A stretch of 64,000 nt of DNA from JAKFYM01 sp964416595 (lineage in GTDB: Bacteria > Bdellovibrionota > UBA1018 > CAIPTA01), in contig CAYQES010000008.1 of NCBI GenBank assembly GCA_964416595.1, positions 34,670 through 98,669 on the forward strand. Direction: 5' to 3'. Positions 23,650 through 32,594 of this stretch are shown here, piece after piece; position 1 is the stretch's first letter, and the number at the start of each line of letters is the position of its first letter. Under the pieces are notes generated by a model that ran no database searches, had not been told where the DNA came from, and worked only from the letters and a program-made list of their open reading frames with translations. The translations under genes and the position numbers were made by a program.

Positions 23650-24813
23650 TCATGGTCTAGCTTCCGCGTACACATTCTCCAAGGCCCGGATGCCGGCCTC
23701 TGGGGAAAAGTTCGTTTCATAGGCCTTTCTTGCGAACAAAGAAACACTTTTCAAATGATTATCCTGGCTAAAGCACCGATGCACAGCTTGAAGCAGGGCA
23801 CCTTGAGCATCCGCCGCAAAGAAAAAGCCCGTTTTTCCCTCTTCGATTAAACTTTCCAAGCTACCCAATTTCCTCGCCAACACGGGTAAACCATTGGCCC
23901 AAGCCTCAGCCAGCACTAGAGGAAAATTCTCGTAACAAATGGAAGGAATCACGAGGAGCTTCGCTTCCCGCATGAGTTTACGCACCTGTTCCTGAGATTT
24001 AGCTCCTAATAATTCTATTTTCGGGTGAGCCAGCTCCCGAATGAGCTTTTCCAAAGGCCCTGTGCCCACGATCTTTAGAGGCAGGTTCATTTTTTCCCAC
24101 GCTTGCACGAGAGGCAACACCCCTTTTTCTTCACTCAAGCGACCTACAAACAAAACATACTCTTGCCGATCCTCCCAAGCAGGCGGAACGCCAGGATCTT
24201 CGCAAAAATTAGGCTTCACTAGGATTTTCTTTTCAGGAATGCCCGCCTGCAAAAATTTCTGGCGAGAAAATTCCGATAGCACCACAAAACGATTCACCCA
24301 TTTTGCCAAAGCTGCGCCCTTCTCATATTTCTGGATCATACGCGTGATCGGCACGGTGGCTAATGGCGAATCTCGGTAACAACCGTGGAAAGCTCCCCAT
24401 AGGGAGGAAGAGTTCAAACACTTTTCGCAAGGAAGAGCATTTCGCAAAAATAAACCATTGGCGCAAATAAAACGAAAGTTGTGCAGCGTAAGCACAACGG
24501 GAATTTTTTTATCCTTGGCGGCCTTCAACACCGAAGGAGAAAGCAGAGGGAAGGTATTATGCACATGCACCACATCAGGCTTTTCCCGCTCTAAAAAAGC
24601 CGTGAAAGCTTCGTAGGATTCTTCTTTAAAGGCCAAATCCCGGGCCACCTCCACTTTTTCCCAAAAGCCCGTGACTTCCAGTTCCGCCCCACTATCCCGA
24701 TAAAAAGGCACCACTTCGTGGGCGTGCTGGCGCAAAAGAGCCACTTCCCGCTCCACCACGGCATCTTCGCCTCCTCGCAATCGATAAAAATTGTGAACTA
24801 AAGCGATTTTCAT
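23650..24813 (-). CDS. Glycosyltransferase family 4 with Cys cluster
   Basis: 387 residues. It begins MKIALVHNFYRLRGGEDAV, the nucleotide-sugar transferase start seen in many GT4 enzymes. VVHVHNTFPLLSP and LTLHNFRFICANGLFL are typical of the subfamily that also has a CEKC / GCYRDS cysteine patch (about 129-146), possibly a metal site. The donor domain has LFVGRLSEEKGVLPLVQAW and CYENFPLVLAEAWANGLPV, the E-X7-E motif. It is cytoplasmic at the membrane. It lies 27 bases upstream (in transcription sense) of the WbpP-like epimerase and is probably cotranscribed with it. Confidence 0.87.
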   Translation of the reverse strand: MKIALVHNFYRLRGGEDAVVEREVALLRQHAHEVVPFYRDSGAELEVTGFWEKVEVARDLAFKEESYEAFTAFLEREKPDVVHVHNTFPLLSPSVLKAAKDKKIPVVLTLHNFRFICANGLFLRNALPCEKCLNSSSLWGAFHGCYRDSPLATVPITRMIQKYEKGAALAKWVNRFVVLSEFSRQKFLQAGIPEKKILVKPNFCEDPGVPPAWEDRQEYVLFVGRLSEEKGVLPLVQAWEKMNLPLKIVGTGPLEKLIRELAHPKIELLGAKSQEQVRKLMREAKLLVIPSICYENFPLVLAEAWANGLPVLARKLGSLESLIEEGKTGFFFAADAQGALLQAVHRCFSQDNHLKSVSLFARKAYETNFSPEAGIRALENVYAEARP

Positions 24814-24875
24814 AGTTGGTCGATGGATTTTCTCTTTGACGGGAACCTCATTCTATCATTACAAAGGATGGTTCT

Positions 24876-25655
24876 ATGGGCACCAATTCTTTTCCAGGAA
24901 AAATAAAAGAAAAACTCAAGCCGATGGTTCGGCCATTAATTAATGCCGTGCGCAAGCCCCGGGAAGAGTGGCTCTATCGGCGGGAACTTTTCCAGGATTT
25001 TACTTCCTATAGGAAACAAAAAAACGCCCCCAGGATTCTAGAAATTGGTGCCAAAGATTTTTATGACTCCAAAAACCTTCTTTCCCTAAAACCCTCCCAA
25101 TATACGCTTCTAGATCTGCCTGGCTATCGGGAAGCCTATGATAAATTTCTAGCAGAAGCGAAAAACCCTGCCCTGCAATTTATAGAAGCCAATTTGATGT
25201 ACGACTCCACCATCCTAAATTGGGAGCCCTTTGATGTGGTGTGGTGCACTGGCGTTCTCTATCACAATCCTGAGCAGCTAAGAATGATTCGTCGCTTGTA
25301 TGACTTGCTGAAACCTGGCGGCACCCTGGTGATTGAATCGGCCACCACCCGCAATCCCAAATTAATGCAGGAAAGTTGCGTGGAAGTTATTTTTCCCATC
25401 ACGCCAGAGATGAAAAAGAAATTGCATATTTCTGCCAATGTTTCTCACCTGCCTTCCCGTAAGGCCATGAAAACCTGGTTAGAGATGGTGGGCTTTGATC
25501 AAGTGCAAGAATCCTTTTGCTTCCGCACCACGTCTACCAAATTGGCCAAAACAAGAGCTGCGTTCTTGGCCACTAAGCCCATCGAACCTAAAGCTGGCAA
25601 ATACTATACCTTCCTAAAAGAAGTGGGCGGATACGAAATTGGAAAGTCTTGTTAA
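24876..25655 (+). CDS. Class I methyltransferase with CmoB-like features
   Basis: 259 residues behind AAAGGA. The fold is a SAM methyltransferase: RILEIGAKDF (motif I, about 52-61, with the second Gly replaced), LLDLPGYREAYD, FDVVWCTGVLYHNPEQL (about 116-132) and LLKPGGTLVIES. The GVLYH motif, the long post-motif segment and the LPSRKAMKTWLEMVGF stretch resemble CmoB/DUF1698 proteins, which transfer a carboxymethyl group from carboxy-SAM to tRNA uridine. The N-terminal domain of true CmoB is largely absent, so a glycan or small-molecule substrate is more likely. The resemblance is by eye and moderate. A CmoA-like protein is encoded at 42122. Confidence 0.75.
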   Translation: MGTNSFPGKIKEKLKPMVRPLINAVRKPREEWLYRRELFQDFTSYRKQKNAPRILEIGAKDFYDSKNLLSLKPSQYTLLDLPGYREAYDKFLAEAKNPALQFIEANLMYDSTILNWEPFDVVWCTGVLYHNPEQLRMIRRLYDLLKPGGTLVIESATTRNPKLMQESCVEVIFPITPEMKKKLHISANVSHLPSRKAMKTWLEMVGFDQVQESFCFRTTSTKLAKTRAAFLATKPIEPKAGKYYTFLKEVGGYEIGKSC

Positions 25656-25667
25656 ACTAGGATTTGG

Positions 25668-26618
25668 ATGTCACCTCCTCCTACGTTCTCGATAGTTACT
25701 GCCTGCAAAAATGGTCTTTCGTTTTTGAAAGAAACTGCCGCCGGCATTCTTGGCCAAGACTATCCCCATTGGGAATGGGTTTTTATTGACGACCATTCCG
25801 AGGAACCTATCGGGGAATACATACAAAATCTGCGTGATCCGCGTATCTTTTTTCATCGCAATCAAACCTCCATCGGACAAACCAAAAGTTTGAATTTTGG
25901 CATCCAACAAAGCCAAGGCCCTTGGATCGTGCGGCTCGACGGCGACGACATTCCTCATCCACAAAAACTTTCTAAAACTTTAGTAGCTATTGAGTCTCGG
26001 TCCCATCCACCTAGTTTGCTTTTTTCCGATTACGACATCATCCAAGAAGATGGTTCTTTTTTGGCTGCTGTGAAATTTCAGAGCCCAATTTCAGAAAATT
26101 TCTATCGTTACTTATTGGAAAAAAATAATCCCATCTGCCATCCCACTGTCACCTTTTCTAGGCTCTCTCCTCAGGGAAAACTCGTGCAATACGATGAAAG
26201 TTTGCAAAACGCCCAAGACTACGCTTTGTGGAAAAAACTGCTCCACGAAAAAAGTCACTCCTTCCTGCATATTCCCCACTCCCTGCTACAATACCGCTTA
26301 GTGCGGCAATCCCTGTCGGGCGCCAGAGCTAAGGAACAAGCAGCAGAGCTGAAAAAAATCCGTGGCCGCTCTGCCTCTCGCATCCCCACACTCACACTCA
26401 CTCCCCAACAACAAGAAGGGATGTACGCATTCCGGGTATTATTCTATCGCTTTTTAGCTGCAGGAAAAAAAGGCCCCTCTTACAAACGGCAGGATTTTTC
26501 TAGTCTGCTGTTGGCCAGCCGCTATCTCAAAAATTTGCCCAAGGCTATGTTCTTTTTTGCGGCGAGAATATGCCCTGTTTTTTTTAAGCAGCGGTTATTT
26601 TCAGGCATTTATCAATAA
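25668..26618 (+). CDS. Glycosyltransferase family 2
   Basis: 316 residues. GT-A fold: FSIVTACKNGLSFLKET (7-23), WVFIDDHSEEP with the first Asp pair, IGQTKSLNFGIQQSQGPW, then the DXD site VRLDGDDIPHPQ (about 87-98). HPTVTFSR and the acceptor block DYALWKKLLHE complete the pattern. It is a soluble inverting transferase that adds one sugar to a lipid-linked or glycan acceptor. It begins 12 bases after the methyltransferase stop and converges with the large minus-strand gene at 26622, whose stop is only 3 bases away. Confidence 0.87.
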   Translation: MSPPPTFSIVTACKNGLSFLKETAAGILGQDYPHWEWVFIDDHSEEPIGEYIQNLRDPRIFFHRNQTSIGQTKSLNFGIQQSQGPWIVRLDGDDIPHPQKLSKTLVAIESRSHPPSLLFSDYDIIQEDGSFLAAVKFQSPISENFYRYLLEKNNPICHPTVTFSRLSPQGKLVQYDESLQNAQDYALWKKLLHEKSHSFLHIPHSLLQYRLVRQSLSGARAKEQAAELKKIRGRSASRIPTLTLTPQQQEGMYAFRVLFYRFLAAGKKGPSYKRQDFSSLLLASRYLKNLPKAMFFFAARICPVFFKQRLFSGIYQ

Positions 26619-26621
26619 TAT

Positions 26622-28265
26622 CTAACTATAGGGAACGTAGCGATCGGCAAATTCCATCTTATGGGCCTGATAAAAAGGGGTTTCCGAAAAAAACCATTCC
26701 CGCATCAAAGCAATCTCTTTGCGCACAGCCGCCTTATCTTTTTCCAAGATCGGCGGGATTTTTTCGTAGAGCTCCCACTGCAGCCAATCATCTTCTAAAA
26801 GAAAGTCTTTTTGCCACTCGGGTCGGCCCCAAAGGCAACCAGCGAAGATCTGCGAAAGCCGCTGGTTGCGATCCATATTCATATCTTCCCACCAGCGCAT
26901 GGACAAAAAACGCAAGAACTCTTCTTTCGTTTCCGGGCACTTGGTAAAGCCCCAACGAGAGTACCAGCCGTGTTCGGAAATCATAACCGGGATGCGGTTA
27001 GAAGTGGCTTCGATACCGATGGTTCCGCGGAAAGTAACGATGGCATCCAAGGATTTCATCATATCGTTACCGTTCCAACCCTTGGGCGCAAGCTTAATAT
27101 GATCATAGCCCTGGAAAGAAACCACATCGCCCAAACTCACGGCGCCTAAATGATCATCCACAGGATGGGATTTAAAGATCCAATTCACATCTGTATTTTT
27201 CTGGGCGGCAGCAACAGTAGCTAAGGCCCACTCATGAAAATCCCGAAAAAAATGCATGCCTTGCCAGTGGGGGTAGTCGTACCAGTTTGGAGAATATACG
27301 CCCACAACAGGTTTCTGTGGATCCCAACCCCAATCCCTGCAAATACTTTCGCGGCTCACAGAATTACGATCTTTACCATAAGAACAACGGGCCCCAATAT
27401 CTTTGGAAATTCCTCCCATGCGATGGCTAAGAGATTTTCTGCCTACTTCGGCCAAGCGATCCAAATGCGCTTCGGGCAAGCGGAAAATATTTTCCACTTT
27501 GGGGCAGGTCATAGAATAAAAAAAATCTTTAGCATTTTGGTATTTGCGAAAATGCGCTAACCCATAAATGCCAAAAATATTCACCACCGGTATGCCGCGA
27601 TTGGCGGCAACCCAGGCCAAAGGAGCAAAGTCGCCGGCTTCATGGCTTAAGAGTATGAGTTTGGGAGAATGGTGATCCAAGCTACGCATAGACACCGAAA
27701 TACGATTTAAGTAATGGTGGATTTCTTGAATGAGCTTAGGATCGTCTAAACGCACATAAGCCCACTTCTGCCATTTCAGCAAATAATCATATAGGCAACC
27801 CGCAGGCACCCCCCCCTCAAGCTCTAGCTGCAATAAATCATCGGGGCGTTTTAAGGCGGCACAGATTTCTAAGGCTAATTTTTTATTTTTTTGGGAAAAT
27901 TCCGCAACATCCGTAAAATCCGCTACCTGAGAGATACCAAAACTTTCCAAGGTGCCCCTTTGCTGGAAGCGTCGATATGGCCCAAGGATGCCAATTTCTT
28001 TGGCCTTATCTAATCCTAAAGCAGATCGAAACAGAGAATACCTAACCCAATGATTAGGGTTATCCCACTTAGCATCTATAAAAACCGCATCGGAACTAGA
28101 AAATGGGCATTCTAGACTCAAGGCTCGGGACATATTGTCCAAATATTGTTCGCACTTTCGCCGGCGCGCCGCATAGCCCACAGATTTTGTTAAACTTGCG
28201 AACTCAGAAAAGCCCCGCATGCTTTCCCGAACATCCGAAATTTTTGTTAAAAAAGAAGATCCCAT
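26622..28265 (-). CDS. GT-B-like polysaccharide biosynthesis protein (capsule type)
   Basis: 547 residues. It has the look of the capsule/surface-carbohydrate GT-B group (KpsC/KpsS, CDP-glycerophosphotransferase and related): VVGVYSPNWYDYPHW opens the second Rossmann domain at about residue 322, WIFKSHPVDDH gives the conserved K-X-HP motif, and MMKSLDAIVTFRGTIGIEATSNRIPVM is the S/T-G-rich donor site seen in that group (quoted here in parts: MMKSLDAIVTFRG, TIGIEATSNRIPVM). The N-terminal 200 residues are unique. The exact sugar is unknown. No strong ribosome site precedes the ATG at 28265. It is divergent from the PhyH gene at 28420. Confidence 0.7.
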   Translation of the reverse strand: MGSSFLTKISDVRESMRGFSEFASLTKSVGYAARRRKCEQYLDNMSRALSLECPFSSSDAVFIDAKWDNPNHWVRYSLFRSALGLDKAKEIGILGPYRRFQQRGTLESFGISQVADFTDVAEFSQKNKKLALEICAALKRPDDLLQLELEGGVPAGCLYDYLLKWQKWAYVRLDDPKLIQEIHHYLNRISVSMRSLDHHSPKLILLSHEAGDFAPLAWVAANRGIPVVNIFGIYGLAHFRKYQNAKDFFYSMTCPKVENIFRLPEAHLDRLAEVGRKSLSHRMGGISKDIGARCSYGKDRNSVSRESICRDWGWDPQKPVVGVYSPNWYDYPHWQGMHFFRDFHEWALATVAAAQKNTDVNWIFKSHPVDDHLGAVSLGDVVSFQGYDHIKLAPKGWNGNDMMKSLDAIVTFRGTIGIEATSNRIPVMISEHGWYSRWGFTKCPETKEEFLRFLSMRWWEDMNMDRNQRLSQIFAGCLWGRPEWQKDFLLEDDWLQWELYEKIPPILEKDKAAVRKEIALMREWFFSETPFYQAHKMEFADRYVPYS

Positions 28266-28383
28266 ATGGAGTGATATAGTCGAACTTATAGCAAAACCTT
28301 ACTGGTACGCAAGGCCATACTTCTCGACGAGAAAAACGAGAATCGTTTACAAAAAATCAAGATGAGTACATCCGTTAACATAG

Positions 28384-28411
28384 TTGACTTCTCCTATGCC
28401 AATGTTACATT
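28384..28411 (+). promoter_or_regulatory. Candidate promoter with near-leaderless start
   Basis: TTGACT (28384-28389), 16-base spacer and TACATT (28406-28411) stand 8 bases before the ATG at 28420. Transcription would begin about two bases ahead of the start codon, and no Shine-Dalgarno is visible. This fits a leaderless message, though a promoter match alone is weak. Confidence 0.4.
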
Positions 28412-28419
28412 GCGGGTAC

Positions 28420-29388
28420 ATGATCAAACAACTTTCTGAAACCATCTTGAAGTCAGCCAAGCAAGACTTTTTCCATTGGCGCTGGAAGCGTTCTTTAGCC
28501 CGTAACAAATCCCCACTGGATCCACACCAAGCAAATATTTACACCTCTTATCTCAAAAAAGCTCAAGGCGTTTATAAAAAACGCCATGAGCCCTCTGCAG
28601 AAGTGCGCACACTGGCAGAAAATTTTCTAAAAAATGGCTTCACATCCCTTTGGACCGATGAGAGCCAAAAAATCGCCAAAGTCATCCTCGAAGACATCAA
28701 GGCCGAGGAAGCCCAAAAAGGTAATGGCCTTTGGGATGAAGAGTGGCGCTACAAAACCGATGATCTCTTAAAACGATTCCCCCGCCTGGAGGAATTGTTC
28801 ACGGGAAAATTAAAAAGTTTTCTGGAAAGCGTGAACAACTCGCACTTTAAACTCTTTTACGGGGTGCTGTATAAATCCGTAAGGGATAGGGAGCATCCCT
28901 GGGGCTCCCAACTCTGGCATTGCGATGGTGGTCCCGGCACCTGCATCAACCTTATGTTTTGTTTAAGTGATGTGTATAAAGAAAATGGCGCCATGGAGTG
29001 CTTGCCCTGGGAATATTCCCAAGCCATCCAAGAGAAAAATCGGCGCGCCTATGTGCAGTACCTAGAAGAGCATGAAATCGACGAAAAAACCTATCCTCGC
29101 CTAAAGCTGCGGGAGATTAAATGCGATTTAAATAAAAAAGAAATCGCAGAAACATGCGCCGACAAAGTGCAACAACCTTCGGGCCCTCCGGGCATGCTCT
29201 TGCCATTCCGAAATAATATTCTTCATAAGGGTGGCTTTCCGGAAGCCGGCCACACCCGTTACGTTTTTGTGTTTCACGTTTATCCCTCTGTGCACGAGCT
29301 TTCTTTTGCCGAGTACAAAAAAAATGGTTTTAATAAAAAAGACTCTTATCCTAAGGACCCGGCTTTTGGAGACCAAAAGTCGGAATAA
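28420..29388 (+). CDS. Phytanoyl-CoA dioxygenase (PhyH) family 2-oxoglutarate oxygenase
   Basis: 322 residues from ATG 28420; an earlier ATG at 28384 would overlap the promoter-like element. Iron ligands of the double-stranded beta-helix are visible: SQLWHCDGGPG (His and Asp, about 167-177) and NNILHKGGFPEAGHTRYVF, giving the distal His and the 2-oxoglutarate-binding Arg (quoted in parts: NNILHKGG, AGHTRYVFVF). These enzymes hydroxylate an unactivated carbon using O2 and 2-oxoglutarate. In a sugar locus, the substrate may be a glycan, a nucleotide-linked sugar or a lipid tail. A second PhyH protein lies at 34871. The next gene begins 3 bases after the stop. Confidence 0.85.
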   Translation: MIKQLSETILKSAKQDFFHWRWKRSLARNKSPLDPHQANIYTSYLKKAQGVYKKRHEPSAEVRTLAENFLKNGFTSLWTDESQKIAKVILEDIKAEEAQKGNGLWDEEWRYKTDDLLKRFPRLEELFTGKLKSFLESVNNSHFKLFYGVLYKSVRDREHPWGSQLWHCDGGPGTCINLMFCLSDVYKENGAMECLPWEYSQAIQEKNRRAYVQYLEEHEIDEKTYPRLKLREIKCDLNKKEIAETCADKVQQPSGPPGMLLPFRNNILHKGGFPEAGHTRYVFVFHVYPSVHELSFAEYKKNGFNKKDSYPKDPAFGDQKSE

Positions 29389-29391
29389 TGC

Positions 29392-30501
29392 ATGGGTTCT
29401 TCACAAGAGCTAATCCCCCACTATGATTCCGCCTTCATCGGAAGTGGTGTTATTTCAATTCTAGAAGCTATCCATTTGGCTCACCAAGGCCAACGGGTTG
29501 TGATGATTGATAAAGGCTCCCAAATCGGAGGCGTATGGACGCCCATTGAATTGTTTGGGCTCACGAATGTAGAAAATGCCGTGCACTATTTTCTGCCCAA
29601 CCCCCCAGCCTTTCAATTCATGCAAAAGGCTTTGGGTTGGCAGGTGGAAATTAGTCCACAAAAATATCGAATCTATAGCCGTAGCTGGCTAGGAATCCGG
29701 CGTTTGCCCTATGATTCGCGCCTAGGCCGCTGTTTATCCCTATGGGAAGAATATGTGAAATCCCCCACCGGCTCCTTAAGTTCCACTTTCAAAGATTGTT
29801 GGAAAAGCCTTATAGAAAAACGCGCCCCCTCCACCTATATCCGTGGCGGCACACCGGAAATCTTCCAATCTGTCGTGAGACTCCTGGCCAAATCCAAGGT
29901 AGAAATAAAACTTTCCACGGAAATCCGCCAAATTTTCGTAGATCATGGCCAACAAAAAGTGCAGCTTACTACATCCCAGGGCCCGATTTCTGCCGGTAAA
30001 CTTTTCATCACTCATGGCTCTCGATTGCAAGAAGTACACTCCACCAAGGGCATTCATGCAGTGGAAGAGCAGCATCATCCTCGGCCGGCACTGCACCTAT
30101 TAATTCAAGATAATTCTCCCGCCGATATCCTCGAAGCCATTTACGTGGCCGATCCTCTGATCAAATACGCCCACGATATCACCCGCTTCACCAACGAGGC
30201 CCCCACTCTCATGGGAAAAAAGAAGCTTTTTGTTTTGGCATTACAGATGAATTGCCAAGAAAGCCCAAGCCTCATTCATGAAGTATTCGAAAAAATGAAA
30301 CAAAGTGGAGTGATTGGAAAAGATTCTGTATTAGAGGCAAGCAAATGGTGGAATATTCACCTTCCCACTTTGGATGATGCAATCCTAGCAGAGTTAGAAC
30401 AAAAATTTTCCCCATGTATTTGTACCCTAAAAACAGAAGATTTCACGGCGGGCATTGCGTACCGGGCCCCCACTTGGCAAGCAGAAGTGGTACGCCCTTG
30501 A
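29392..30501 (+). CDS. FAD-dependent oxidoreductase (amine-oxidase/UGM-like fold)
   Basis: 369 residues. The N-terminus has the FAD dinucleotide loop: FIGSGVISILEAIHLA (about 15-30) with ending acidic residue in VVMIDKG, and QIGGVWTPIE, the second glycine motif of amine-oxidase and protoporphyrinogen-oxidase-like flavoproteins. PSTYIRGGTPEIF (about 144-156) matches the GG block of this fold. I cannot assign a substrate. UDP-galactopyranose-mutase-type ring chemistry or desaturation of a sugar or lipid are both possible. It sits between the PhyH oxygenase (3-base gap) and a methyltransferase (TTGA coupling), so the three probably act on one substituent. Confidence 0.7.
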   Translation: MGSSQELIPHYDSAFIGSGVISILEAIHLAHQGQRVVMIDKGSQIGGVWTPIELFGLTNVENAVHYFLPNPPAFQFMQKALGWQVEISPQKYRIYSRSWLGIRRLPYDSRLGRCLSLWEEYVKSPTGSLSSTFKDCWKSLIEKRAPSTYIRGGTPEIFQSVVRLLAKSKVEIKLSTEIRQIFVDHGQQKVQLTTSQGPISAGKLFITHGSRLQEVHSTKGIHAVEEQHHPRPALHLLIQDNSPADILEAIYVADPLIKYAHDITRFTNEAPTLMGKKKLFVLALQMNCQESPSLIHEVFEKMKQSGVIGKDSVLEASKWWNIHLPTLDDAILAELEQKFSPCICTLKTEDFTAGIAYRAPTWQAEVVRP

Positions 30502-31373
30502 GCTCCCTAAATATTTCTCCCTTAAAATTGGACGAAATTTCTCTCCATTCCCATTGGCCCAAAAGGCTTCTGGGCCTGGATCCTTTTTCCGTAAAACCCA
30601 AAACCTTTGCCTCTGTACAAAGGGAATTTGGGCAAGACAAATGGGGCGCCCTCTTGCAACAAACGGAAGCCAACCCAAGCTTCGGCTTATGTGAGGTTGA
30701 AGGCCTAGAGGTAAACCTGGATGCCCTCACGCCATTTTTCGAAAAAGGTAACTTCTACCTAGCTTCGGAGCGGGTGGTTTTAGAAAAACACCTGGCCCTT
30801 TATGCAGAAGTGCTTACGCCACACCTCAAAAATGCTTCGGCTCTCGTAGAAATGGGAGCAGGCTTTGGCAGCAAACTCTTAAATTTAGCGAAGCAAAAAA
30901 CATTTGCCCATTTGCCTCTATTTGCGGCGGAATTCACCGAAAGCGGACAAAAACTCCTAAGGTTACTATCTGAACGGGAAGGCCACCCTGTGGACGTTGG
31001 CTTTTGTGATTTTGGTGACCCTCTGTCTTGCGCCTTGCCCATCCCTACAGGCAGCGTGATCTTTACATCCTATGCGGCCCACTACATCCCGGAACTTCCC
31101 GCTAACTTCCCAAACTTCTTTGCGAAATTTAAACCCCAAAGGGTGATTCACTTTGAGCCCTGTTATGAACACTTTGATTCGGGGCAATTGCACGATCTCA
31201 TGTGCCAGCGGTATTTCCAGCTCAATGACTACACAAGAAACTTAGTATCGGTCTTAAAAAACGCCCAGGCCCAAGGTAAACTGCGCATAATGCGGGAAGA
31301 AAAAAAAGTATTGGGCGGAAACCCCTTCCTACCCGTTTCCATTCTGGAATGGGAACCAATAGCCGGCCGCTAA
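30498..31373 (+). CDS. SAM-dependent methyltransferase-like protein
   Basis: 291 residues from the TTG at 30498, whose TTGA overlaps the flavoprotein stop; a longer frame from 30414 would overlap 88 bases. The core is SALVEMGAGFGSKLLNLA (motif I, about 113-130), FAAEFTESGQKLLRLL, SVIFTSYAAHYIPELP and FEPCYEHFDSGQL. The EMGAGFGS loop shows a class I methyltransferase fold, and the pattern recalls putative sugar O-methyltransferases of polysaccharide loci. It ends the plus-strand group 28420-31373 and converges with the TylF-like gene at 31394, 20 bases away. Confidence 0.7.
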   Translation: MSSLNISPLKLDEISLHSHWPKRLLGLDPFSVKPKTFASVQREFGQDKWGALLQQTEANPSFGLCEVEGLEVNLDALTPFFEKGNFYLASERVVLEKHLALYAEVLTPHLKNASALVEMGAGFGSKLLNLAKQKTFAHLPLFAAEFTESGQKLLRLLSEREGHPVDVGFCDFGDPLSCALPIPTGSVIFTSYAAHYIPELPANFPNFFAKFKPQRVIHFEPCYEHFDSGQLHDLMCQRYFQLNDYTRNLVSVLKNAQAQGKLRIMREEKKVLGGNPFLPVSILEWEPIAGR

Positions 31374-31393
31374 GCCTATAAATGCGCCAGCAA

Positions 31394-32413
31394 CTAGCGC
31401 TTCATAGCAAAAAAGCCAGTAGTAGCTGCGGTATGGAATAAGAAGGCGTTTTTTTGTTCCTTCATGAACCGATCCGTTACCACCGTAAGCGGCAAGCAGT
31501 TGGGGAATGCTCCGTAGTCGTCCACCGCCACGATTCCATTTACACTTAGCTTCGGCCAGATGAAATTCAGTAGAAGCTCGGCAGATTCCATGGTGTCGAT
31601 GGCAATATGACAGAAGGAAATAGCCCCTGAAAGCTGCCGATGTGTTTCAGCTATGGGGCCGCTAATCACTTTTACGTTATCACAATCGGCAAAAGAATCC
31701 CGCACTTCCGAAAAGGAGTTATTGCTAAAAGTGGATTTCCAACGATGGTCTAGACCGTACTTAGAAACAGGAATCCCTTTAAACGTATCAAAAAGATAAA
31801 CGGGCTTTTTCTTATAGTGATTCACGGCTTCCACGATGATAGCCGCAGAGCCACCGTTGAAGCAGCCGAACTCGGCCACATCTCCGGGCACATCGGCCGT
31901 GGCGCGTACAGCTTGAATGAGATTGAAAAGCTTTTCATCTTCAATCATAGAGGTGCGACGCTTCTTAGCTCGCTCCCCGATTTGCTTATAGGGAGATTCC
32001 TGATGAAACGGACTATAGTGACCAGAAACTTCGTAAATAGTAGGAATATGGGTGAGCTTGCAGTCAATAAGATAGGAAACGGCGGACTTCATAAGATCCA
32101 CATCTTCTACACAAAGCACCATCAACGTTGCTTTGGGCATATCTCGAACTTCTTCTACACTGCGCACCTCGTCGCCACCGCAATCATAGCCTACAATTTT
32201 TTCTCGCCAATCAAAGAGAGAAACTTTACGCCCTCGGTCTTTCAAGATCCGATTAAGCCATTTCATTCCTTCACCAAAGCCATAAAGAGCTACAGAAGAG
32301 GGATTTTCCGCTTCGATACGCACCAAAAGCTTGTCTACCAGGGCGGGAACATAAAAGCTCACGGACCGGGACATTAAATTGCGATCTTTATTGTCATTCT
32401 CAAAATGATTCAC
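31394..32413 (-). CDS. TylF/MycF-family O-methyltransferase
   Basis: 339 residues from a GTG at 32413 with GGAGG five bases ahead. The C-terminal 190 residues are a TylF (macrocin O-methyltransferase) domain: GDVAEFGCFNGGSA (about 173-186), YLFDTFKGIPVS, CHIAIDTMES and VAVDDYGAFP (about 294-303), the metal/acceptor loop. The N-terminal 140 residues form a separate Rossmann-like half (SSVALYGFGEGMKWLN, VLCVEDVDLM) resembling sensor or second-domain modules in some sugar methyltransferases. It should methylate a hydroxyl of a deoxysugar. It is a lone minus-strand gene divergent from the ABC transporter. Confidence 0.82.
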   Translation of the reverse strand: MNHFENDNKDRNLMSRSVSFYVPALVDKLLVRIEAENPSSVALYGFGEGMKWLNRILKDRGRKVSLFDWREKIVGYDCGGDEVRSVEEVRDMPKATLMVLCVEDVDLMKSAVSYLIDCKLTHIPTIYEVSGHYSPFHQESPYKQIGERAKKRRTSMIEDEKLFNLIQAVRATADVPGDVAEFGCFNGGSAAIIVEAVNHYKKKPVYLFDTFKGIPVSKYGLDHRWKSTFSNNSFSEVRDSFADCDNVKVISGPIAETHRQLSGAISFCHIAIDTMESAELLLNFIWPKLSVNGIVAVDDYGAFPNCLPLTVVTDRFMKEQKNAFLFHTAATTGFFAMKR

Positions 32414-32538
32414 CGGGCCTCCAAAGAAGTATTTTTACATGGAAATTGTCCGCATCATTCACCGAAATCCCCAGAGAGTCAATGGAGGAGTACGGGCAGC
32501 AGTTTCGTCTTCCATTTTCCCTCTTCGATGATTATACA

Positions 32539-32566
32539 TTGATCAGACTTCTGCCATTTTTATACG
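32539..32566 (+). promoter_or_regulatory. Candidate promoter of the ABC flippase gene
   Basis: TTGATC (32539-32544), 16-base spacer, TATACG (32561-32566). Transcription from here would begin about 32573, past the ATG at 32571, which favours the GTG at 32595 (preceded by GGGGGGA at 8 bases) as the true start of the transporter. Confidence 0.4.
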
Positions 32567-32594
32567 CAGCATGGCCCCCGGGGGGACATTAATC

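Noticed and set aside
31817..32377. 186-codon plus-strand open frame
   Set aside because: Entirely antisense to the TylF-type methyltransferase gene, which has clear motifs.
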